This document shows, in pieces, positions 27,166 to 39,060 of a DNA stretch of 64,000 bases. A program made the translations under genes and the position numbers. Location of the stretch: NCBI RefSeq assembly GCF_015832195.1, contig NC_052017.1:91166429-91230428 (forward strand), in the 5' to 3' direction. Position 1 is the first letter of the stretch, and the number at the start of each line of letters is the position of its first letter. The notes below the pieces were generated by a model. That model was not told the DNA's origin and did no database searches. It saw only the letters and a program-made list of their open reading frames with translations. The DNA comes from Motacilla alba alba (taxonomy: Eukaryota; Chordata; Aves; Passeriformes; Motacillidae).

Positions 27166-28392
27166 CTGCGTCTTCAGCATTATTTATCAAACTTCTAAAT
27201 TTTTTAAACTTTGTAAATATTATTGGCAATGAGTTTGTATTGAACCTCAAAGTCTGTAAGGTCTTTATAAAACTTCTTCTATTTAGCAGTGTTTTCTCTA
27301 TGACTATTTTTCTTTTTATTCTGTCACTTGACAGATTATTTACCTGCACCGTAATGCTTCGTTGGGCTTTTAAAAAGCAGAATGTTGTGCTGCTAACTTA
27401 AGTTACTAATACAAGTCAGCTAGAGGTGATAACTTCTCAGTGAGTTAGTTTCCCTCCAAAGAGCATGATATTCCATAGAATTCTGCTAAGGGATGTACTT
27501 CATCTTTCTTATCAGCTTTTCTGGTATCTTGCTTGGGATGGATGTTAGTCTTGCCGTCCAGTGGATATCTGGGTCATTATGTTTCCCTTCTCTGAATATT
27601 ATCATATAGCAGTTGTCTTTCAGTTCTTCAGTGTTCCCCCGTGTTCAGAGATTCGTTGTGACTTTATGTCAGTAGTGATTACAAGCAGCTGACAGAAGTA
27701 AATTATTATGGTCCACATCTACCCTTTTCTAGGAATTCTGATCCTTTCAGTCCCAACTCTCCTCCTGAAGCTCCTCAAGCTTGTAAGCCCCCCTTCCTTC
27801 TGCTGGAGTGGTGGAAGGTTGCTTCTTTGGGTCTGTTTTCATCCTACCTCAAGCATGTAGAGACAACGTGAGGGCTCTCAAGCATTAAAGGAAGAAAGCA
27901 AAGAGCACAACTGTTCTGAGCAGCTGAGTGCTGTCCACCCAAGTTCTTCCTGTTTTTCATCCCATGAGATGGGTGGGCTGGCAGGAGAAGGAGCCCCCAG
28001 CCTCATTCAGTGGTGGTGATGGGCTGTTCTGTCCTAGGGGTGGAGAGAAGAGCTCACAGGTGATCAGAAGAAAACACAGCCCAGATAGGACTGTGAGTAC
28101 ATGCTCTTGTCCAGTTTTTAAAATACATGTATTCAAGGTTTATGGATCTTTGCAACTCAACAAATTCAAGTGCTGTTTTCAGACATATTTTTAGGACCAT
28201 TAGCCATGAACCTTCTGACTCTGTCTTTATTCCTGTCCATGCATTCTCAGACTCATTTTAACGACATGCCAATATTGGCATTAGTGGTGGTGGCAGAAGC
28301 ACCTCTTAGTTGTGTGTGCATCTAGGACATTGGCGCTCAGTTGCTGGGGCAGTGCTTCATACCACGTTGCTGTGGTAACCCTTTGTTCTAAT
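27166..28392 (+). repeat. Left arm of a 1227-bp inverted repeat
   Basis: This is the reverse complement of 28760-29986. Both arms are exactly 1227 bp, so no net indel separates them. In each block I compared by eye (outer end, about 27600-27660, about 27720-27780, the stretch near 28000 and the inner end) the bases were identical. The outer boundary abuts a broken LTR. The inner boundary is two bases from an LTR 5' end. The arm holds no intact gene, only an RT relic at 27504-27560. Comparison with the flanks suggests this left copy is the derived one. Confidence 0.93.
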
Positions 28393-28394
28393 AT

Positions 28395-28759
28395 TGTATT
28401 AGGTTTGCATGGCAAGGATTTGGTAGTGGGGATCTGCAGGGGTGGCTTCTGTGAGAAACTGCTGGAAACTCCCCCTGAATCCAGCAGGTCCATGACAGAC
28501 CTGCTGCTGGCCGGGGGTGAGCCCATCAGCAATGATGGCAGCACTTTTGGGATAAGTGTTTACGAAGGGGGAGAAGAGCCTGCACAACTGCAACTGCAGT
28601 CTGAGAGAGGAGCAAGAATATGTGAGAGCAGCAGCCTTGCAGACATCAGGGTCAGTGAAGAAGGAGTGGGAGGAACTGCTCCAGGCACCAGAGCAGAGAC
28701 TCCCCTGCAGCCCGTGGCCCAGCCCATGGCGAGGCAGCTGTGTCCCTGAAGCCCATGGA
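28395..28759 (+). mobile_element. ERV LTR, 5' third, forming the inverted-repeat spacer
   Basis: It starts with the LTR 5' terminus TGTATTAGGTTTGCATGG, followed by GATTTGGTAGTGGGGATCTG and GTGGCTTCTGTGAGAAACTG, and is readily aligned with the first third of the solo LTR at 34599. It ends inside the LTR at 28759, where the right arm begins. Its break point matches that of the 26504-27165 piece with a 2-bp overlap, so the two are probably halves of one element, about 1025 bp in all. It lies in plus orientation between two arms, opposite to the other piece. Confidence 0.85.
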
Positions 28760-29986
28760 ATTAGAACAAAGGGTTACCACAGCAACGTGGTATGAAGCAC
28801 TGCCCCAGCAACTGAGCGCCAATGTCCTAGATGCACACACAACTAAGAGGTGCTTCTGCCACCACCACTAATGCCAATATTGGCATGTCGTTAAAATGAG
28901 TCTGAGAATGCATGGACAGGAATAAAGACAGAGTCAGAAGGTTCATGGCTAATGGTCCTAAAAATATGTCTGAAAACAGCACTTGAATTTGTTGAGTTGC
29001 AAAGATCCATAAACCTTGAATACATGTATTTTAAAAACTGGACAAGAGCATGTACTCACAGTCCTATCTGGGCTGTGTTTTCTTCTGATCACCTGTGAGC
29101 TCTTCTCTCCACCCCTAGGACAGAACAGCCCATCACCACCACTGAATGAGGCTGGGGGCTCCTTCTCCTGCCAGCCCACCCATCTCATGGGATGAAAAAC
29201 AGGAAGAACTTGGGTGGACAGCACTCAGCTGCTCAGAACAGTTGTGCTCTTTGCTTTCTTCCTTTAATGCTTGAGAGCCCTCACGTTGTCTCTACATGCT
29301 TGAGGTAGGATGAAAACAGACCCAAAGAAGCAACCTTCCACCACTCCAGCAGAAGGAAGGGGGGCTTACAAGCTTGAGGAGCTTCAGGAGGAGAGTTGGG
29401 ACTGAAAGGATCAGAATTCCTAGAAAAGGGTAGATGTGGACCATAATAATTTACTTCTGTCAGCTGCTTGTAATCACTACTGACATAAAGTCACAACGAA
29501 TCTCTGAACACGGGGGAACACTGAAGAACTGAAAGACAACTGCTATATGATAATATTCAGAGAAGGGAAACATAATGACCCAGATATCCACTGGACGGCA
29601 AGACTAACATCCATCCCAAGCAAGATACCAGAAAAGCTGATAAGAAAGATGAAGTACATCCCTTAGCAGAATTCTATGGAATATCATGCTCTTTGGAGGG
29701 AAACTAACTCACTGAGAAGTTATCACCTCTAGCTGACTTGTATTAGTAACTTAAGTTAGCAGCACAACATTCTGCTTTTTAAAAGCCCAACGAAGCATTA
29801 CGGTGCAGGTAAATAATCTGTCAAGTGACAGAATAAAAAGAAAAATAGTCATAGAGAAAACACTGCTAAATAGAAGAAGTTTTATAAAGACCTTACAGAC
29901 TTTGAGGTTCAATACAAACTCATTGCCAATAATATTTACAAAGTTTAAAAAATTTAGAAGTTTGATAAATAATGCTGAAGACGCAG
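28760..29986 (-). repeat. Right arm of a 1227-bp inverted repeat
   Basis: Mirror of 27166-28392 around a centre at 28576. It starts ATTAGAACAAAGGGTTACC and ends AATGCTGAAGACGCAG, after which the sequence continues into ordinary single-copy intron (TGAAGCAGCAACC). I take this as the original copy, because its start matches the expected flank of the LTR insertion and its end runs on without a repeat boundary. The duplicated open frames of 88 aa and about 60 aa in the two arms are mirror images and show no gene-like features. Confidence 0.93.
29592..29648 (+). pseudogene. Relic of a non-LTR reverse transcriptase
   Basis: A short open stretch translates to WTARLTSIPSKIPEKLIRK. This fits the RT-domain motif of CR1/L3-type LINEs (a YRPVSLTSV..K..E pattern). 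Only about 19 residues are recognisable and there is no longer frame, so this is a dead fragment. It lies in the right arm of the inverted repeat, with its mirror copy at 27504-27560 in the left arm. Confidence 0.45.
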
Positions 29987-32900
29987 TGAAGCAGCAACCT
30001 GGAGTGTCCAGTAGGCTGTTTTCCTTTATTCACAATGTATTTTAACACAGTCAGATGCAAACACTTGCATCTCAGAACAGGGAATGCACTCATTGATACT
30101 GAATAGGGACTGCATCCTGAAATGTGAGTGATTCTTGAAAGGAATTAGGGATCAAAGTGAAAAATGAATACAATCCATCGTTTGAGCTGCCAGGGAGGAG
30201 CTGCCACAAAGGGAGATGATGCAGATGCTAACCTAAGTGGGTTTACATCTGCTTAAAGATATGATAAGACTGATGCTGGAACAGTGTGTACAGTTTGCAT
30301 GTAAGTGTTTTTCAAGTAATGTTAGAAACTGGTAAGAGTGAGGAAAGAAGCTAAAATAAATACTCGCAGGCTGAAGAAATTTCTTTGCTTAGAAAAAAGA
30401 TTTAGGTGATTTGAGCAAAGTGAAGTACTTCCAGGGGAAGATATGAGTAAGGAATTATTTTAATCTGAAACACAGCAAGCACTTAGAAAGTGAAGCTGAA
30501 GCCAGATACATCCAAATAAGAAAGAAGGCATTAATCTGTAACATCATGAGCATTCAAACACTGGAACAAGGTACAAAGGATTTAATGGATCCTGTTCTCT
30601 TGAAACCAGTGTTTGATGCCTTTTTTTGTAACATGCACTTTATCCTAAGAGAAGCCATACTTAAATTAAATAGAAACAGTTGAGTTAAACGCAGGCATAC
30701 TCAGAAAAAAAAAAAAATCTTTGGTAGCTATAGGAGGTCAGATTACATTATCCAATGATCTCTCCTTTCACTAAATTTTATGAATCATTTCCTGCCCGAA
30801 TGTAATCACATACCATGCATTCAATGCCTGAGCTACAAGGAAGGGCTGTGCAGCCCACAGCTTCAGAGGCACAGTTACTGAAGAGGCAGCCTGCGAGTGG
30901 GAACGCTGTGTGTGTGCTCATCCCTACCATGCCACGGCACTGTGTTACAGTTTCACCAGCAAAGCAAGAAGGGGATGGGGCTGGAGAGTGGCTTGGCTTT
31001 TCTCAGGATTATGTGTTTCCACCTTGGCAGGGTCAGCTCCAGAAAAAGTCTTCCAGTCACGACGGCTCATCAACAGGACAGAAATCTACCTGCCTGCTCT
31101 CACTAAATTGCAAAGATAAATTACTTGTGATTAGCACATTTGTGCCAAGTTTTCTGCTTCTAATGAATGGCCATATCTTAGGAGAAAACATGGTAACACT
31201 TTTGGATATATTCTTGTAAATAGCATGTTTCTAGCTGAAGCTGCCCCATTTAAAAAATAACTGGAGCAAAGAAGGAATAAGTGTTGTGAAACCAAGCCCC
31301 ACAGTCAGAGTGCAGGAGCGCAAACTGTTTGGGTTATCATGAAGAACAGCAACAGAGAACTTCCGTACAATAAGTTACTACATTACGTGGGAAACAAACA
31401 TTTCGTGACAAGAAACAAACATTTCTAGCAAGATCCAATTTACTGAACTTGAGGCTAATTAAATCCAAATAACAGTTAAATGACTATCAAAATAATTTAC
31501 CAAAGCCTGTAGAGGAATCTCCATCACTGAGCATTTTTTCATGAAAAAAACTTTTTTCTTAACAAAACTAATGAACCTGTGTGGTAAGAATTTGTTGAAG
31601 GATGTCTGATGATCCAGTTTTACATGAGATTGAAGCAAGATCACAGTGGCTCTTTCTGGCCCTAAAATTTCCTTTTCTACCTCAATTATTTCCCCAGTGG
31701 GTTAAATCTCAAACATGAGGAGTTTTCAGAAGATGAAAAAAAAGTATTTGATGCTTGATTTAGAGAGAGTGTTCTACAAGTATCAGGGATCATATGTTGT
31801 CTGACAAACACACATAAAATCTCTCTTTCATTTCCTTTGAAGAAAATGTGTACAAATTTGGCTACGTTTGGAGCTTCTAGGAAAAAATCCAGCTTGCGTG
31901 TGCTCGGGAGACTTGTTGTAGTCTGACAGTTATCTAGAGCTTCTGCCTGAGCTGAGCACACATCATCCCCTTCATTCCTCCTACAGGCATCTGCACTGTG
32001 CAAATGCATCCCCGTGAGCTTCACAGGGGTCCCCTCCGAGCAGCAAAGGCAGCGCCAGACCTTCCCTCTTGCTGTCCCTCCCCATCCTGGTGCAACAAAG
32101 GACTCCAAATATAAGGCACGGGAACAAGGAGTCAGCCATGGGAAGGACTGAAGCAGACTGGGACAAGGCAGGGAGGGATAGCAGAAGGCTTGCAGTCCTG
32201 ACTCTCAGCACCCCTAAGACCTGCAGAGAGATACTGTGCTCCGAAACACCATTCAGGAGCACTGCTTTTGAATCATCATTAGGAATTCAAAGTAATCATT
32301 GAAGATTTGGGGGGTTTACCAAAAATAAGGTGGCCAGCACCTCCCTACTGCAATCTCCCTACCAGGTCTCTTGTGGGCTCCTTTGCCTTCACTGCCTGCC
32401 TTAGGGGAAGCAATCTGAGCACCGGGAGTCAGGCTCCTGCCCCGCTTGGAGACCTGAGGGAGGGACTCGGGGAATCGGGGCTCTGCAGGGGCTGTGGGAA
32501 TTATGCCTGCAGGATGCAAGGCATGCAACTACAGCCTGGGACATCAGAGGCACAAGCCCTCACTTTCTAGGAGCCTTGGTCTGTTCTAAAAGCATTGAGC
32601 ACTCGGTACTGCTGCTGGAGGCAGCCAGCACTGAGCTCTGAATGAGCACAATCCAAAGGCTGCATCTTCTGGAAAATCATCTCCTGAGTGCCTGGCATCG
32701 AGCAAATGAGAATAAGTATTTCAGGTTTATCACTTCTAATAAGTCCATATGTCTCGGTAGTATAATAAAGATTAACTCGGTGGTGGATTTGATGTACTTA
32801 AATACTAAAGTAACAATTACCACTGGAGAGTCTGTAACAAAATCAATAGCACTTTTTTTGCACAGGGTTTGAACAGTGCATAGTACAGAGCTGGGACTAT

Positions 32901-34598
32901 GAGGTGAATGAGGATAACAGAAACAAAATACACAACTTCTACTTTAGTATGAGATTAAGTTTAGTTCCTGTCCACACAAGTGAGGAATTTAACAGCTGGA
33001 CTTGATGTTCTTAGAGGTACTTTTCAATCTAAGTGTTTTATGAATTTATGTTTACTAAATTTGCTTCCTAATTTGCAAGTGCTTGACTTTAAAAGAGAGC
33101 AGCCCTTTGCTACAGGATGGATATGTAGCTACACTCTTCTTCTTCAGCAAAACAATAATTTCAATCATTATTCTTCCATCACAAACAAGTTCATCAGGGG
33201 ACTGAATTGTCTCATCAGCCTTTCTTTCTTTTTATATTTATATAAGAAAGCCTGAAATTAAGTTCAAGGACACTTCTTTTGAGCTCTGAGGATGTAAACA
33301 AATAACTTCTTAAAAAAGCTTAGATGCAGTTTTGATGGGTTTTTTTTAAAGTGATGTTTGAAAAATACAGCTGTTTTTAGAACTCCCAACATGCACTCTG
33401 TCACTTGAGGAAGGATACACATGGTAACACATATAAAAACACACCAAAAAATTAATATTGGGAATATGTCTGGTGCAATACTTTGTAGTTAGTAGAGTGG
33501 TATCTCTTTCCACAAGGCTTGACTTTGGTCCTCCATTGTCTATACCACAGACCTTCTGAGGAGAACAGAAGCTTGCCACAGCAGTTGGACTTTTCATAGG
33601 AAGGCATAAGCAGCAATGAAAAGTTTTTCCACAGCTGGGGCATTTAGGATACTGTCTGAACCATATGGATTATTTGATGACTAACAAGACAGTCAATCCT
33701 GCATTGAAATATTTCCCTCAGTGGGGATATTAGTGTAGCATGTTTCACTTTTAAACTCTCAGGAACATAATAGCTTTGAGATCTCTGTCCCTCTGTTCTG
33801 TTTGCTGGAACCTGACTAACAGATCACGAGAAAAGCCGACATCGTGATAGCGTGAGCATCATTTCCATAGCAAATCTGACTAAAACCAGTAAGATAAGTC
33901 AATGAAATGGTAGCAAGGCCTCAGCCCAGCTGTCTTCCACCTATAGCTAGGTTCAGGTTTTGGGAGCAGCTTTATGCTGGCAACACAGAGCTCAGTACAG
34001 AGAACAACTCAAGCATGTTTGTTAACTGTATATATAATTTCTCAGACAGGTTCTGCCCAGATTTAGCTCTGTGCTGTCATGATAAGGCTTCTAGAGCTAA
34101 TTAATTATTCAAGTTTATGCAGTTCATTAGCTTGTCTTCAATTTTAAGTGAAGGATTAATATCCTTAGATAAAAGAGGATAACAATATCCCTTTGAATTA
34201 CTTGTGTCACGTTTTTTCACAAGACACATGTGGCTGTGCACTGATTGCCTATTGGGTTGTTTTATGCCCCGCTCCCTGCTCCTCCAAAGGTGGTACATGC
34301 TCCAGCACCCACACACAGCTGTGATGGGGTAAGTTAGACATGTTACTTGTGTCACAGAACTAGCCACATATTGCAAATATAATTAAGGACTGGTCCTCCA
34401 AAGCCTCTTGTAAGTTCACTGGCATTCCTGTTGTTATTCTCCCAAGCACCTCTGTTTTAATACCCTGCTTGTCATTTCATCACTCATCAACTGTCTGAGG
34501 TTTAGGTTCTCTTTCAAGTTGCTCTCTTGGAACAAGGATCTTTGATAAGACTATTTATCATCCCTCATCCATCCACAAGGCTAGACTAGAAGTGTGAT
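29987..34598. other. Presumed AHRR first intron, nothing recognised
   Basis: Single-copy-looking sequence between the inverted repeat and the solo LTR. Moderately GC-rich near 30.8-31.1 kb and 32.0-32.6 kb, with short overlapping frames of no recognisable family. Confidence 0.55.
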
Positions 34599-35681
34599 TG
34601 TATTGAGTTTGTGTGGCCAGGTTTTGGTAGCAGAGGGGCTACAGGAGTGGCTTCCATCAGAAGATGCTGGAAGCTTCCCCCATGTCCAACACAGCCAATG
34701 CCAGGCTGCTCCAAGGTGGACCCAGCACAGGCCAAGACAAAGCCAATCAGAAATGGCAATAGTGTCTCTGTGATGACATATTTAAGAAGAAAAAAAAGGT
34801 ATTGTGCAGAATAAATTGTGCTCAGAGAAAAGGGGAGTAAGAGTATGCAAGAGAAGCAACTCTGCAGACACCAAAGTCAGTGAAGGGGGGGTGAGGTGTT
34901 TCAGGTGCCAGAGCTGAGATTCTCCTGTAGCCTGTGGTACAGCCTGTGGTGAGGCAGTTGTGCCCCTGCAGCTCATGGAGATCCACAGGGATGCAGAGAT
35001 CCTCCAGCCCATGGAGAAGACACACACCAGAGCAAGTGGATGTCTGACAGGAAGCTGTGACCCTGTTTTGGACCTGGCTCATGGCAGGGACCTGCAGATC
35101 ATGGAGAGAGTGCGTCCTGTGAGTGTCCCCCACGGTTTGTGGGGGATCCGTGCTGGAGCAAACTGTCCCTGAACAACTGCACTCTGTGAGAAGGGACCCA
35201 CACTGGAGCAGTTTGTGAAGAACTGTAGCCTGTGGGAAAGATTCAGGCTAGAGAAGTTCATTAAGAACTGTCTCCTGTGAGAAGAACCCCACCTTGGAGC
35301 AGAGGAAGATTCCTCTCTCTGAGCAGTGGAGAAACATGTGATGAACTGACCGTAACCCCATTCCCTGTCTCCCTGCACCACTGGGAGGCAGGAGGTACAG
35401 CTGGAAAGAAGGGAGGGGTAAGGGGAAGGTGTTTTTGAGATTTGTTTTACTTCTCAATATCCTGCTCTGATTTTGATTTGTAATAAGTTAAATTAATTTC
35501 CCCAAGCTGAGTCTGTTTTGCCCATGATGATAATCAATGAGTGATTTTTTGCTGCCCTTATTTCAGCTCATGAGCCTTTTGTTATGCTTTCTCTCCCCTG
35601 GCCAGTTGAGGAAGGGAGTGATAGAGTGCTTTTGGTGGACCTGGCATCCACCCAGGGTCAACCCAGGGTCAACCCACCACA
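34599..35681 (+). mobile_element. Solo ERV LTR, about 1083 bp
   Basis: Starts TGTATTGAGTTTGTGTGGCC and ends GGGTCAACCCACCACA, with the TG...CA termini expected of an LTR. Internal marks include TTTAAGAAGAAAAAAAAGG, tandem degenerate sub-repeats of the TGGAGCAGTTTGTGAAGAACTG type at about 35150-35300, and CTCATGAGCCTTTTGTTATG with CTTTCTCTCCCCTGGCC near the 3' end. There is no retroviral internal sequence on either side, so it is a solo LTR left by recombination. The flanks (GTGAT before, GCAAT after) do not form a clear target-site duplication. The 11-bp unit CCCAGGGTCAA is doubled at 35651-35672. Family-level assignment (passerine ERV) is from memory of the consensus. Confidence 0.88.
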
Positions 35682-37178
35682 GCAATTTTGTAGTAAATGC
35701 AAACACCTTGATGGGAAACCCTGACTTATACAAATGGAGGCTATGGACAGGTTAGAGGATTGAATAGATGAGATAGGACAGAATCACCAGCAACCATTTC
35801 CAGGAGTTTTCTACTGAAAAGCCAAAATGGAACTTAAATGGGACTTTCATCAGGAAAGAATTGCTTATCAAATTCAGGAAGACTCTCCAAAGTAGCCAGT
35901 AAGATGGTGATGCTCTTCTGCGAGAGAGCCAAGATCCAATTCCAAGTCTTTAGAAAAAGTCTATCCTGCACAATAACTGTACTCTCATTGTCCTGATTGC
36001 TCTATTTTTTTTTTCAACAAAAAGCTTCTTAAAAGATTTTAGTTGCACTCCAATGCAGTACAGGAGTAAAATATCTGACAGCTCATCTATTCTGAATATC
36101 TATTTTTCCATATATATAGATCATATATAATTCATTGGTATCATATATTTGCACTTTTTCTGCATCACTAGAGACAGTGTGGAAGGAGACAAAAGTGGCC
36201 GCCTTTGGCTCAGAGACACAGCCTGTCCTCAGAGGAGCCTCTGTGACACCAGGATAACACAGCATAGCATTCTTCCAAAGGAAAAAAGCAAAACAGACCT
36301 GGATCTATGGCCAACAAAATGGAGACTGCTCTAAAAGTTATGAAATGTATGTAGGACTAGGAAGGAAGGCAGGAAAACCAGTAATAAAGCTAGATATAAA
36401 ATCAGCTTTTGGGGGAGATGCAAGCCGATTCTTCTCCAGGCTTTGCTCTTCTGTGTTGTTCCTACTCAGTTATTCAGTGGAAGAAAAAGAGTAACGGAGG
36501 ATGAACTTATAAGAGCCCCACAACAGAGGTTCAGAAGAGCTTAGATATCTGAAGATCCTGAGGTAAAACAAAACAAAACAACAACAACAACGACAAAAAA
36601 CCAAAACAACCTTTCAGGGAGGGAAAAAAGGTGTTTTTCTCAAAGCTTGAGATGGAAAATGGGAATGCAGAGAAAAATTGAAATTAAACATGAAGTATTT
36701 TCTCCTGGAACACTGAAAGTTATGTTAGCTTGATGCATAAATTGACATTGCTATTATTATTACCATTGCAGTTCAGTGTTTTAAAATCTTTGCGCCACCA
36801 TTGTAAAAACCACTTAGTTTGGAAGGAGCAGGTCACAGATTGGAAAAACACACCAAGAGCCAGGCTGCCGTGTGAGTGGTCAAGCTTTTGCTCAATTCTT
36901 GCAAGTCTTCAGTTTAATGAAGTACATGAAAATCGGACTGGAAACTCAAAAGTTCCTGTTTTTTCAAATACTGAATCTGAAAGCAAAAGTAAAAATAAAC
37001 CCTGATGTAGCTAATATTTTTTTTTGTAAGTACAGCTAAACAAGTAATACCGGTTGAAAGGCTGTCTTAGTTTTGTGTGCTGTGCTGACAAGGCACTATT
37101 CCATCGCCTTGGTTTGGACAAGTACTAAAATACAGTGCAGCTCCTTAATCACCAATGTGTAAGGCCCATGCAAACATC
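35682..37178. other. Presumed AHRR first intron, nothing recognised
   Basis: AT-rich. Only the AAAAC/AAC simple repeat at 36.56 kb stands out. Confidence 0.55.
36561..36610 (+). repeat. A-rich (AAAAC)n/(AAC)n simple repeat
   Basis: AAAACAAAACAAAAC is followed by several AAC units. Low complexity, with no element attached that I can recognise. Confidence 0.85.
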
Positions 37179-37625
37179 ACAAAGCTCAACAAGGCCAAGT
37201 GCAAGGTGCTGCACACGGGTCAGGCAGGCCCAAGCACAGGCTGAGTAGAGAACGGATTGAGGCAGCCCTGGAGAGAAGCACTTGGCTCCAGGAAGACCTT
37301 ACAAATTCTTCCAGTACCTAAAGAGGGCCTACAAGAAACCAGGAGAGGGAATTTTCACAGTGATAAGACAAGGGGTAATGATTTCAAAGTGAAGGCAGGT
37401 TTAGATGAATTGTTAAGGATAAATTCTTTACAGTGAGGGTGCTGAGGCACTGGCACAGGTCGTCTGGAGAAGTTGCAGGTGCCTCATTCCTGGAAGGGTT
37501 CAGGTTCAGGTTGAATGGGATGCTGCAACTATTTGAAGGTGTCCCTGCCTATGGCAGCAGGGTAAGAATTAGGATCTTTAAGGTCCCTTCCAACCCAAAC
37601 CACTCAGTGATCTACGACACTATGA
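37179..37625 (+). repeat. CR1 LINE, 3' fragment
   Basis: A sense-oriented CR1 starts in the RT-to-3'UTR region (AACAAGGCCAAGTGCAAGGTGCTGCAC) and continues through a shortened middle to AAGGTCCCTTCCAACCCAAACC and a degenerate tail (TGATCTACGACACTATGAC). The section after GCAAGGTGCTGCAC is shorter than in a full element, suggesting an internal deletion. It lies in the presumed AHRR first intron. Confidence 0.9.
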
Positions 37626-38879
37626 CTGTGTTTTCCTCTCCAGAAACACAAATTTCTCCTTTGTAAGCAAAATATCCCCGTTATGGTTTTGAGATCTATG
37701 GATATACCTCCCTTTTTCATTTGTTGACAACTTCTGGAACTTTTAATTGTAAATACTTTTACTGTTTTCGAGACATGTGTCCAGAGACAAAAATATGTTT
37801 AAATATATTTTTGAGTTACCTATAGTGCTACTTTCTTCTAATATTATATCTGCTACTGCCCTAAAGTAACCAATACATAAAAAATTAATTCTCATTAATA
37901 ATCCTAGCAGTGTTGTTTTCTATATGCTCATTTAAGTTTTGATAATGCGTTTTTATATTTTAAAATATTAATTTTCATAAACAAGTTGTGACTACAAGTA
38001 TTTCACTTATATTTTTAGGGCTATAGATGGGGGGAAATTTGATCTCTTGCCTTCAAAACTCGCAGAATTTTATTTGTCTCTAAGATAAAAAAATCAAACA
38101 TTTTATTACATCACATCCTATCACAATATCACTTGTGGTAAAGCATTTGTTACTATCCAAACCCACCTGACACTTATAAAGAAGCTAGTATAAGATTTAC
38201 TGATTCACATCCACTCCTGAAAAGTAACAAACAGGCATTTTTCATGGAGTGAAAATCGCAGGGAATCTCCCCAATTACAGGGTAGGAGAGAGCTCTTTCA
38301 TCTGCTTTTATAGCCTGCCTTCCCTCCCCAGTCCCTTAACACCCGTCTATCCCAAGACAGAAAGATTTTGTTAATCATTGCAAATGGGACTCAAAAGCCC
38401 CTCAAGAGACTGTACAGAACATCATTCCCTGCTTCACACAGAAGCAGCTGTACCAAAACCATTCAGAGGTTGCATATCTGAGAAATGGCTTGCGAGCATG
38501 AAAGACTTCTCTGTTTTTTCTATCTAATTCAATTGATTTAATAAAGAAGTGCCACATCTTTCTAGTCTTTTACAGGCCTAGGCCATCATAGCTGTAACAA
38601 CACAGCTGTTAAACCACTCCCCAGCGATGCTTATACTGAAGAAGTACAGCTTCTATGAGTACCCCAGAGATTTTATTCTGGCACTTAACTATCACAATTT
38701 TTTTTTCCCTAAGCATCTTAAACTAAATTTTCCTTACCACACAGTATAACATACCATGCTGTCATAATTTCTTGTTCTAACTGACATGAACCTAAATTAC
38801 AGTTTAAATTTAACTAACTTTGCAGCTAATACTACATTTCTGATTATTTTTTACTTCTTTCCCTTTACTTTTCTTGTCT

Positions 38880-39060
38880 CCAGACTAAACAATTATTCTA
38901 ATCTTTTTTTGTAAGCAATGTTTTTACACATCTGATAATCCCTTTTGCTCTCCTCTGGACCCCAATTCTATCTGCAATTTTTTCTCAAGCACCCTGCTCC
39001 CAAATGAATGCAATACTCTAGCTGAGGACCTACCTGAGCTGAGCCAGACAAAAAGATTCA
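38880..39060 (-). repeat. Old CR1-like fragment
   Basis: The plus strand shows TTTTGCTCTCCTCTGGACCC, then AAGCACCCTGCTCCCAAATG, then GCAATACTCTAGCTGAGG. This is the reverse complement of a conserved CR1 3' block (CTCGAGC..ACTGCATTCA..GGGTCCAGAGGAG type). It is highly diverged, so the boundaries are approximate. Confidence 0.55.

Noticed and set aside
26832..27401. 189-aa plus-strand frame
   Set aside because: It runs antisense through an LTR and across the junction into the inverted-repeat arm, so it is a chimera of two repeats.
28312..28749. 145-aa frame across the inverted-repeat spacer
   Set aside because: It starts in the left arm and continues into the LTR piece, so it is not a retroviral gene.
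26504..28759. A full-length endogenous retrovirus between two LTRs
   Set aside because: The two LTR pieces are complementary parts, not two LTR copies, and the sequence between them is the mirrored arm. No gag, pol or env was seen.
27928..29224. Two identical 88-aa proteins on opposite strands (27928-28194 and 28958-29224)
   Set aside because: They are mirror images produced by the inverted repeat, not a gene family. No signal, domain or codon bias supports them.
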